64,000 nt of DNA, from assembly GCA_964035015.1 (NCBI GenBank), contig OZ035998.1, positions 41,850,531 through 41,914,530 on the forward strand, given 5' to 3'. Position 1 is the stretch's first letter; each line of letters starts with the position of its first letter. The translations under genes and the position numbers were made by a program. This stretch comes from Corallium rubrum (taxonomy: Eukaryota > Cnidaria > Anthozoa > Scleralcyonacea > Coralliidae). Positions 1-15,318 of the stretch are shown here, one piece after another. The notes beneath the pieces were generated by a model. The model did no database searches. It worked only from the letters and a program-made list of their open reading frames with translations, and was not told the origin of the DNA.

Positions 1-395
1 GCCCCCCCCCCCCCTCCCATCTCACTAAAAACAACATTTCATTGAAGCTGTTAACTGCCTTGCTTGATGGCATTTCGGACATATCGATTTCCACGACCGT
101 TGATTGTCTGCATCAAAAACTGATGTGGTAGCTGAGAAGTAGTAATCGAAGAGGAGTGATTTAAACTTTCGCAGAGAAATGTCCGGTCCGCGAAGTTTGT
201 TTGCGAGGGTGTTCCAAATACGCGACACTCTCACTACATAACTGTTCTGAAAACATACCATTCTAGTTTTAGAGCATTGTTGTTGTGGAACAACTTCTAC
301 AGTGTGAACAGATGAATTGATAGGCTGGGAAGTATATTTGTGACATCTTGTCGCTGTTAAACAAATTGATTTCCAAGTGTAAAAATTCTCTAATC
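1..395 (-). mobile_element. LINE 3' fragment: C-terminal tail of a reverse transcriptase ORF
   Basis: The minus-strand frame ending at 25 is open back to about 390. It reads like the C-terminal tail of cnidarian CR1/L2/Jockey-like LINE proteins: a CSKTRM segment, then VSRIWNTLANKL, then SLRKFKSLL and a final DNQRSWKSIC block. These match the family pattern of a YF.R...WN.LP box, an FK..L helix and a closing D-N-x-x-W-K motif. No catalytic RT domain is left, so it is a 5'-truncated or decayed copy. It abuts a C run at the window edge. Confidence 0.7.
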
Positions 396-469
396 AAAGT
401 AAGTATTACAAGTATCCTCCCTCTCATTTTGGGACAACAAAAAAACCCCATTTTATTTAGCAATAAAAT

Positions 470-572
470 TATAGACCTAGAGTGAGGGATATTCCACAAA
501 AGGTAATGCCCAAGGGATATTTCATCCCAAGGGATAATTTTTTGTGGAATACCCAGAGCGAAGGTTCTATAG
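470..572. repeat. Small palindromic MITE-like repeat
   Basis: The two ends form an imperfect inverted repeat of about 30 bp, with GGATATTCCACAAAA on one side and its near complement TTTTTTGTGGAATACCC on the other. The middle repeats CAAGGGATA. No coding potential. Confidence 0.5.
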
Positions 573-1104
573 TTGATATATTATTACCAAAACATATAAT
601 CTTTCCAAAAAAAATTAAATAATTTTTAAGTTAGCTTAACTGTTGTCAGTTAAGTTAGCTTTTCATTGCCTGTTTCCATTATGTTGATATTAAGCATCGT
701 CTCAAGGCATCTAGACGTGTTCTTTGCATTTTCTGAATTCCTATTTTCTTGTAACCTAACAATTTTCTTGTCAACATAGGTATTCGACATTATACCCCAC
801 CATGCACAACAGGGTATTTGACGATTAATCGACTAGTCAAAATCATCACAAATCAAGCTTTTTGACTGGACAGTTTACAGTTGGGCAGGCCTTCCCAGGA
901 AGAAAATGGTAGGGGTGAAACCAATCACACTCCTTGATCTATCTAGGCGTGCAGTAGAGTGCGGTCAATTTTTCATTCCCTGCATGGTCAGCACGCAGCA
1001 CAGAAAGTGTTAAATTAATGGTTAGTGACTAGACTGAAATCTGGTTAGAGAATGTAAAAATATGAAGCACAGCTACCAGAAATGACAATGTAAACACTGT
1101 AAAT
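573..1104. other. Stretch without recognised gene
   Basis: AT-rich sequence with a direct repeat AAGTTAGCTT near 630 and 650. No convincing exon, RNA gene or transposon end was seen. Confidence 0.4.
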
Positions 1105-1503
1105 CTATTTATATAAATTTATATTTACATTAAAATAATCATCTGAATCTGTTAGATCTTTGCTTTTGTCTTCTGACACAGATGAAATTGATGTAGCATC
1201 AGTTTCTTCACAATGACTCAAGGTTTTTTCAAATCTATCACAAACCTTCATTGGGTCATTCCAGAAAAGATCCATACCTCCCCCACAGAGGAAATTTGTG
1301 CCATCCGGGGAGGGGAGGGGAGGGGGGTAAATCTACTTCTGATAATAGTAAAATGTACTAGGACATCCAAAGGGGGAGGTGGTCAACTTCACATTTCCTC
1401 CTTGGGGGAGGTGTGGATGTTTTCTGGAATGACCCATTATATCTTCCTTCCTGTAGTCTTTGTCAGAATAGTCCCAAAACTTAGGATCAAGCCAGGTGGT
1501 TGA
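1105..1503 (-). pseudogene. Coding-like exon remnant interrupted by a MITE
   Basis: On the minus strand a frame open from 1503 to 1438 reads TTWLDPKFWDYSDKDYRKED. It continues on the far side of the MITE at 1252-1436 as MKVCDRFEKTLSHCEE and then an acidic Ser/Asp-rich tail (SISSVSEDKSKDLTDSDDYF), ending in a stop at 1105. If the MITE duplicated the dinucleotide AT on insertion, its removal leaves one continuous frame. The product is not recognised. The frame upstream of 1503 contains stops, so this is either one exon of a spliced gene or a decayed transposase or host gene. Confidence 0.4.
1252..1436. mobile_element. MITE, GGGTCATTCCAGAAAA-ended family, copy 1
   Basis: Terminal inverted repeats of about 26 bp start TGGGTCATTCCAGAAAA at both ends, followed by ATCCATACC on one side and ATCCACACC on the other. 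The body is rich in GGGGAGG runs. A second copy lies at 20958-21138 in opposite orientation with the same internal sequence. Both are bounded by AT on the left and TTATA on the right, so the TSD is short and uncertain. Confidence 0.75.
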
Positions 1504-1691
1504 TCAAGCTTTTTAAAGAGATGCTTTTTAAAACAACCTTATTAAAGTGTTTCTGTTTCCAAACAAAGGCTGTGACCTTTTGCAAAGGCTGCACCAAGTG
1601 ATACATTGAACTTTACTGTGCATGCCACAAGCTTTGGAAATGACTGTGGAACATAAAATGGTGACTATATTAAGGTTTTTCTGAGGGGATG

Positions 1692-1800
1692 TCTGGGGGG
1701 GGGGGGGGGGGTATCCACACTTTTGAGGTTAGGGTTAGGGATTCCTTTAGGGGGTGGAGGGGGGTTAGGGGTTCCTTTAGGGGAGTGGAGGGGGGATAGG
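1692..1800. repeat. G-rich low-complexity tract
   Basis: A run of about 18 G is followed by two imperfect copies of a GGGGTTAGGGGTTCCTTTAG unit. Simple sequence with no gene. Confidence 0.6.
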
Positions 1801-2950
1801 TTTTCATTAAATTCCATACTTTTAATACAAGGCTACATCTTCAGAAAAGGTCCCAGAGAGTCATCCCATCTAACCTCTTCCCGCTTTGCCTGATATATTC
1901 TGCCATACACAAGCCACTAACACCTTTCAAAAGCTTCCAGAACCGTTGGAAAATCTTAAATTAGCGTAGACACATAAAAATTAAATAAAATTTGCGATAG
2001 CTCGTGTTTGAAAGACTCATTTGCTGTATTAAATTTGAACTTAAATTCGACAATTAACATAAACCCACAGACAACACCAGTTAAATAATTCAATAAAAAC
2101 AGAAAAACATCGCCTTACCGAAATGTCACTATCATTCTTCATGGTTGAAAGAGCTAAAAATGTTGACAACTGTACTAGCTTCTTTTCACTCCGCCATCTT
2201 GGTTTTCTCTGCGAAAGGGACTGGAATCTAGCAAACATATAAACGCGTAATGTTTTCGAACGCAAGTACGCAACGCGCTTACGCGCATTACGACTTGCAC
2301 TAAATATTTGCATTTGCGCCAAGGGCGCTGGTGTATATATTTCCTGTCACCATTTACAATTATTCTTTTTTTTTGCTTTTATTGAACGAAATACGCACGC
2401 ATTTAGCACAAAGTTGCAAAAATTGGATTGTTGACATTTGCTCCAGATGAAGGCCTGAGTGGTCAGTGGTGGAAAGCTGAACAATAAATAACAATACGCC
2501 TGCTTATAGGAGTTCACTTGGGCTACAACCTCGTCCCCAGGGCATTTTGCCTCCACGTTGGGAGGTCGGCGAAAATGGCCCTGGCATCGGCTGGTCGATT
2601 CTATAATCGGATTGGCCGGTTTAAAAACTTGATTAATTCAGATACAGTGTAATTTATTCATCAAAATATGAATTGCAATAAATCCACTCTGCGAAGTTCA
2701 TCCAAAGAATTGTAACGATAGCTTTGGTTAAAGTCAAGAACAACATTAGATATATATTTCTTCTCGACATTTAAATGTATCCTGGATAATCGTGGGGAGT
2801 ATCACGATGAATAATGCTAGCCAGTTGCATTTATGATAAAGGTTCACATGAGTGATTCGGCAGAGCGTTAAATATTTCTTATTTATTATTCATGTATACG
2901 TACGGTGGCTGATTAGTGCCATTATGATTTTGCGTTCAAGTTTCTATTTT

Positions 2951-3399
2951 CCGAGTTTTTTCTCGAGTTTTTTCTCGAGTTTTTTCTCGAGTTTTTTCTC
3001 GAGTTTTTTCTCGACTTTTTTCTCGAGTTTTTTCTCGAGTTTTTTCTCGAGTTTTTTCTCGACTTTTTTCTCGACTTTTTTCTCGAGTTTTTTCTCGACT
3101 TTTTTCTCGACTTTTTTCTCGACTTTTTTCTCGACTTTTTTCTCGACTTTTTTCTCGACTTTTTTCTCGAGTTTTTTCTCGAGTTTTTTCTCGAGTTTTT
3201 TCTCGAGTTTTTTCTCGAGTTTTTTCTCGAGTTTTTTCTCGACTTTTTTCTCGAGTTTTTTCTCGAGTTTTTTCTCGAGTTTTTTCTCGAGTTTTTTCTC
3301 GAGTTTTTTCTCGAGTTTTTTCTCGAGTTTTTTCTCGAGTTTTTTCTCGAGTTTTTTCTCGCCTTTTTTCTCGACTTTTTTCTCGACTTTTTTCTCGAC
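2951..3399. repeat. 12-bp minisatellite in the left foldback arm
   Basis: About 37 tandem copies of TTTTTTCTCGAG or TTTTTTCTCGAC, the two variants interspersed. Because 12 is a multiple of 3, every frame stays open and gives long low-complexity open frames (SSFF, EKKL or REKT repeats) that should not be read as genes. Confidence 0.95.
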
Positions 3400-3417
3400 A
3401 GACGCCAGTAAGCCAAC

Positions 3418-3492
3418 ATGGCGGACGATGCACCGCCGAGTGGTATAAACGATCAAAACGATATACTATTTTCATCGAATTCAATAGAAAAG
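3418..3492 (+). other. Exon-like 25-codon frame in the left foldback arm
   Basis: An ATG in a good context (GCCAACATGG) opens a 25-codon frame starting MADDAPPSGINDQN and ending in ...SIEK, directly followed by the splice-donor-like GTGAGT. The same frame with one amino-acid change (MTDD) occurs in the inverted arm at 4303-4377. It could be the first coding exon of a lost transposase or a captured host 5' exon. Function unknown. Confidence 0.35.
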
Positions 3493-4302
3493 GTGAGTTA
3501 TATGTGATTTCAATGTAACTATTATGATCTTGAGAGCTTTTTGAAGTGGTTTGTGTTAAATTTTTGAACGAGTATTATTGACAATTAAACGACATACTGT
3601 ATATGATGTATAGTATAAAAGAAGTATAAATAATAACAATAATTTAATTAATATAAGCACTCACTTATTATTAATTACAGCGTTTATATATGAGAAATTT
3701 AACATTAATTAGAGTGCAGGGTTCCTGAAATAACCACAAGGTTAATCTAGTCAGGTAACCCTGTTCAATGCACAATTATAAATAAAATATTTTAGCTAGG
3801 TGAGCTTGTATAAGATGTAATAGCATGAAAGTGTAGTAACATAAAATTAATATATTAGTGATATATGCATTTATATTGTACCTTATGTACAGATATATGT
3901 ATATATATGAATATCCAAAAATGTATTTTTTCTTTCGGATTGTATTATATTAATTTTATGCTACTACACTTTCGTGCTATTACATCTTATACAAGCTCAC
4001 CTAGCTAAAATATTTTATTTATAATTGTGCATTGAATAGGGTTACCTGACTAGATTAACCTTGTGGTTATTTCAGGAACCCTGCACTCTAATTAATGTTA
4101 AATTTCTCATATATAAACGCTGTAATTAATAATAAGTGAGTGCTTAATTAAATTATTATTATTATTTATACTTCTTTTATACTATACATCATATACAGTA
4201 TGTCGTTTAATTGTCAATAATACTCGTTCAAAAATTTAACACAGACCACTTCAAAAAGCTCTCAAGATCATAATAGTTACATTGAAATCACATATAACTC
4301 AC

Positions 4303-4377
4303 CTTTTCTATTGAATTCGATGAAAATAGTATATCGTTTTGATCGTTTATACCACTCGGCGGTGCATCGTCCGTCAT
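4303..4377 (-). other. Exon-like 25-codon frame in the right foldback arm
   Basis: Inverted duplicate of the frame at 3418-3492. It starts MTDDAPPSG, keeps the same 25-codon length, and is followed by the same GTGAGT donor-like site. Confidence 0.35.
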
Positions 4378-4396
4378 GTTGGCTTACTGGCGTCTG

Positions 4397-4556
4397 TCGA
4401 GAAAAAAGTCGAGAAAAAAGTCGAGAAAAAAGTCGAGAAAAAAGTCGAGAAAAAAGTCGAGAAAAAACTCGAGAAAAAACTCGAGAAAAAACTCGAGAAA
4501 AAACTCGAGAAAAAACTCGAGAAAAAACTCGAGAAAAAACTCGAGAAAAAACTCGG
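4397..4556. repeat. 12-bp minisatellite in the right foldback arm
   Basis: About 13 tandem copies of the complement of the left-arm unit (GTCGAGAAAAAA or CTCGAGAAAAAA). Here the two variants are sorted into blocks: GTC units first, then CTC units. Confidence 0.95.
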
Positions 4557-4735
4557 AAAATAGAAACTTGAACGCAAAATCATAATGGCACTAATCAGCC
4601 ACCGTATATACGTATTATACAAAAACGAAACACAAAGACCGCATAAATTTTCTTGCCAAAACACCCCAAAATTCTGGGTGTCACGTGACCAGCCGATGGA
4701 GGCAAAATGCCCTGGGGACGAGGTTGCTTGGGCTA

Positions 4736-5256
4736 CTCATAGCAAAACAGCTTGGCATAGTCTATGCACGAAATAGCACAACAGCTTGCGCATATTAAGC
4801 GTTTGTTAAAAAGTACAAAATAACCTACAGTGCTAGATTTGGTAGATTCAAGCAATCATTAGACAACCCTCGTGAAGTTATAGACAACCCCGTGAAGTTA
4901 GCTAACAGTTCGCCAGCCGTTAGTGAAAAAGCTGCCTAGCTCAGTTTCGCAAAACCTGTCGGGTCAATATCGCGACACAAAAAATACCTAGACTCGGTGT
5001 TACCACAAAAATTTCGTGTTTATGTTACAATTTGTCACCATGCAAACATTCAAAGATCGAATTCATCGTCAATATAATTGTTATCTAAAATCAATCTAGA
5101 CAGCCACAACTAAGTTTTTTTTTCAGTTTTCATTTAATATTCTCCTTTCTTTATATTTCTAATTATATATAATTACAGTATGATTATAGGATCCCAATTA
5201 TAATATATCATTTTACACATGATATTATGCAGGTCATGCATGGCATAACTTTTCTT
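4736..5256. other. Region downstream of USP-A without recognised gene
   Basis: AT-rich sequence with a short tandem duplication GACAACCC(T)CGTGAAGTTA at 4862-4900. It should contain the 3' UTR of USP-A. No AATAAA was seen close to the stop on the minus strand. Confidence 0.4.
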
Positions 5257-12174
<6,918 letters not shown>

Positions 12175-12480
12175 TCTGAATATTCCTCAGTGTGAATGAT
12201 GATGTCAATATCACCTGCTGCTGACTCTCACACAGGACTCGTCTCGAATTATATTAGCTTATGTATAGTTATGTTTATTGCCGGCTAAATAAACTGAAGA
12301 GAAAGCTGTTCACAATCGAAAAATCGCTTTGAAGTTAAATTATTCATCATTTGACTTAATCGGTCTGCGTCAATGTGCATCAATATATTGACCAGTTCGG
12401 GCGTGAAAACCAAAACAATGCAAGACTTCTGAGAAAATTATAAACTCTGTTTCAACACAAGAATGCATTTCCACTCGCAT

Positions 12481-12559
12481 CAGTGGCGTCGGAGGGACAC
12501 TAAAAGTGGGGGGCCCAAGCCCCCCCCCACCCCCCCCCACCCCGCTTCCGACGCCCCTG
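12481..12559. mobile_element. Very short hAT-like element
   Basis: Begins CAGTGGCGTCGGAGG and ends CTTCCGACGCCCCTG, giving 15-bp inverted ends of the hAT type around a C-rich core. No clear 8-bp TSD. Confidence 0.5.
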
Positions 12560-12936
12560 ATGTTTATTATAATGTAGGAAAACTACCCATTGGGCAGCTA
12601 CCTTTGGACAGGTGGACAAGGTATATTTACTTGTCAATTGCACGATTATTTGTTCGATATAATAAAACACCTATTGAATTCATCTTCGCCCGATATGGAA
12701 AATATTTAAGTCTCAAATTTTAATATTAGGCCTCGCCCAGTATATTGAATTTTCGACTCAATTTCTTACACGGGAGGATCAAAAAGATGCAATTTATGTT
12801 TGGACGAAAAACTTTTCATCATGAAGGCAGACAAACAATTATTACTAAACAAAAGATCAGAAATAGTTTCGACCTGTTGGCAGAAAAACAGATTTCGGAT
12901 CAACAACCTAAACAATCAAAGGATTGAATGCGCGCA

Positions 12937-12993
12937 TAGCCTGCGTGCAGACTTCCCGGGGAACGGAAACGGGTGAAGTCTGCACGCAGGCTA
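12937..12993. mobile_element. 57-bp MITE with perfect 9-bp TSD
   Basis: Two perfect 19-bp inverted repeats (TAGCCTGCGTGCAGACTTC and its complement) enclose only 19 bp. The exact 9-bp direct repeat ATGCGCGCA occurs at 12928-12936 and 12994-13002. The duplication length suggests Mutator-type mobilisation. Confidence 0.8.
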
Positions 12994-13034
12994 ATGCGCG
13001 CAACGTTTCGACGCCCACACCCACGCCCACTAAC

Positions 13035-13497
13035 CAGGCGTGGTGGCAGGGGGGGCCGAGAAGGGGCGCCAAAACACGAGCAAGGGCGCCAAAACTTAAC
13101 AAAATACCTATTTCTTTGTATAGCTAGGTCTTCAATGGTGGGATATAAAGATCTGAAATCTGTAATCTTTTGTGTTTTCTATGAAGTTTTATAATCTTCC
13201 GAATTCTGTAAAATCTCACTCCAAAATGCAGCAAAATGGCATATCAGAGACTCTAGATTTCAAAATTTTCCGGGGAAGCATGCCCCCGGAACCCCCTGGA
13301 CGTTTGGCGCTACTTCGGCGCTCGGCCCTCGCATTGTCGTCGCCTTTGAGAGAATCCGTTGTTTGTTGTAATACTTGAGTTATTTTAAAACAAAAAATGT
13401 GATCATTTATCAAATACAGTAATGTCTTCTTTTTTTTTGGGGGGGGGGGGGGCAAAGTTAATCTGGCCACCCCAGCCTGAAAGTTGCCAGTCGCCTG
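13035..13497. mobile_element. hAT-related element, decayed
   Basis: The left end is CAGGCGTGGTGGCAGG and the right end is the complement of CAGGCGACTGGCAACTTTCAGG. The interior holds a CCGGGGAAGCATGCCCCCGG block shared with the hAT MITEs, and a C(T)AGGTCTTCAATGGTGGG segment shared with 34140-34215. No matching TSD. Confidence 0.55.
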
Positions 13498-13634
13498 ATG
13501 ATCCCGTTTTAACTATACTTCATGCTTTATATTTTGCTCTATCTATATGGTATTGAGTTTTGGTTCATTGAGTCATTGAGTTTTGGTTATATGCGCGTGT
13601 GTTTTCGCATGTTCTAGCTCAAAGCGTCAACAAA

Positions 13635-13760
13635 GAATGCGATTGGTTGCTAGAAAATATTGCGACCAATTACAGTTGTGTACACGCATGCACGTCTCCT
13701 ATTGGTCAGCATTACTTATATGTCAGATCACAGTTTATAAGTGTCAGTTCTGTTCTGCCT
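13635..13760 (+). promoter_or_regulatory. Putative USP-B core promoter
   Basis: Three CCAAT/ATTGG boxes (near 13641, 13664 and 13700) precede a TATA-like TTTATAAG near 13733. This lies about 100 bp upstream of the USP-B ATG, a normal arrangement for a short 5' UTR. Position and motif only; no transcript evidence. Confidence 0.4.
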
Positions 13761-13840
13761 CTTGTCCTGTCGTGAGTATTAAAATCGGATTAAATCAATA
13801 TTTTGGTTCAACATACGTTACTAGTCCTACTACGTACATT

Positions 13841-15272
13841 ATGCCTGAACAAGCAGAAATAAAACCAAAAAGGCTCATTATGATCGCTGTTGATTCCAGT
13901 CAACACAGTGAAGATGCTTTTGATTGTAAGTTTGTTTATTTTGTTGTCAAATACGAGATATTAAACTGTTACAAAGAAAAATGACACCCAACTTCGGAGG
14001 TAACGTCAATTGTAACGACTTTAATAGCAATAGCGTTGCTTTTACCCAATTTTGAGATATTATTTGAATTAATATTAAATCCGTTTATATTTTTAAATAG
14101 TAGAGTGGTATCATCACTGAACATACGTGCAGACGTGCACGGTGCACGTACCGTGCAAGTAACCTGGGAGGGGGAGGGGGTGGGGGTAATTGTTTTGGGG
14201 GCATGAAAAATTGTCTGTAGGCAGTGTTGAAATACAAATCGATTTATTGAAATATAGTAAGGGGTTTGAGTACTGCCGAAAGTATTGAACATAGAGTGAA
14301 GGCCCTTTGTCAGAGAGAAACGAGAATGTCCCTGAAGGGTGAAATGGGAACTGGGATTTGTCCATTTTTATAAGCACTGCATGGGAACTGGGATTTTTAA
14401 GTCAAATTAACAAAATACACTGCTTTCATTATCATTGCAAAATTATCTATCAAAATGTGCATGTCCTATCTTTAGGGTGTCTGGAAAATGTAAAAAAAGA
14501 AGGAGACAAGCTGTTAGTATTTCACTGCCATGAACTTCACTTTCCTGCTTTTCCACGTATGTATGTGCATATATGACATATTGTCGGATGTAAGGCCACG
14601 TAAAAAAAATTCCTTGATTCTCATCACCACTCAACCACATTTTGAAGCCCGCGTACACATGTTTTTATTTTGTTATAAAATGTAAATGTTCCACCTGATG
14701 AAAAGTCTGCAGAAAGTTAATTTTTTTATATTTTATATTCAATTTTTGATGTCCCAAGCCTAGAATTTCTGCAACGGAATTATTTCATTGCATGTTGGAG
14801 GACCTTGGTGTGACTTTGAAGGAAAATATAGGAACTGTCAACCTTTTTACGCAAGTGTTTTATTATGTATGTACATTTCAGAAAACAAGGAAATATAAGA
14901 ACACCTCCCTCTCCAATTTCAAAATTTTATGGAATATTTTTTGTATTTTAATATAAAATATAAAATAAAAACCTCCTGCCTCTTTGACGTTTTCAAAATT
15001 TAGTGATGATGAGAATCCAGGATTTTTTTATGTGGCCTAATAGCTAGTGTTATGCCAACTGTGTTGGCTACAAATAATATATAAGCTACGATATGTTAAG
15101 CTGAAAGAAAGTACCTAACTAACTAACTATATTTAACTAATTTATTTTTAGAAATTTATCTGTAAACTAACTATACAGTACTTGTAAGATACTCTTTATA
15201 TCAACTGTAGGTTGTAAAGCGCCTCTGGACATTTATGGAAGACGCGCTATATAAGAACTGAATATTATTATA

Positions 15273-15318
<46 letters not shown>

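Larger units (their letters stand above)
2526..4726. mobile_element. Foldback DNA transposon with long palindromic arms, 9-bp TSD
   Basis: The element is flanked by an exact 9-bp direct repeat, CTTGGGCTA (2517-2525 and 4727-4735). Its two ends carry identical 29-bp inverted repeats beginning CAACCTCGTCCCCAGGGCAT. Inside lies a very large inverted repeat with arms about 2893-3857 and 3943-4617 and a short AT-rich loop near 3900. Each arm contains a 12-bp minisatellite (about 37 units on the left, 13 on the right) and a 25-codon exon-like frame with a splice donor. There is no transposase. A 9-bp TSD with long repeat-laden arms is typical of Mutator/foldback-type elements, but class assignment without a transposase is inference. 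Confidence 0.8.

Noticed and set aside
2852-3484. Long open frames of SSFF, EKKL or REKT repeats on both strands
   Set aside because: They are translations of a 12-bp minisatellite. Unit length divisible by three keeps all frames open. No start context, splice structure or non-repeat protein.
13583-13840. Upstream ATG extending the USP-B frame
   Set aside because: The frame is open, but the added sequence has no USP homology and overlaps the CCAAT/TATA-like promoter region. The paralogs start at the equivalent of 13841.
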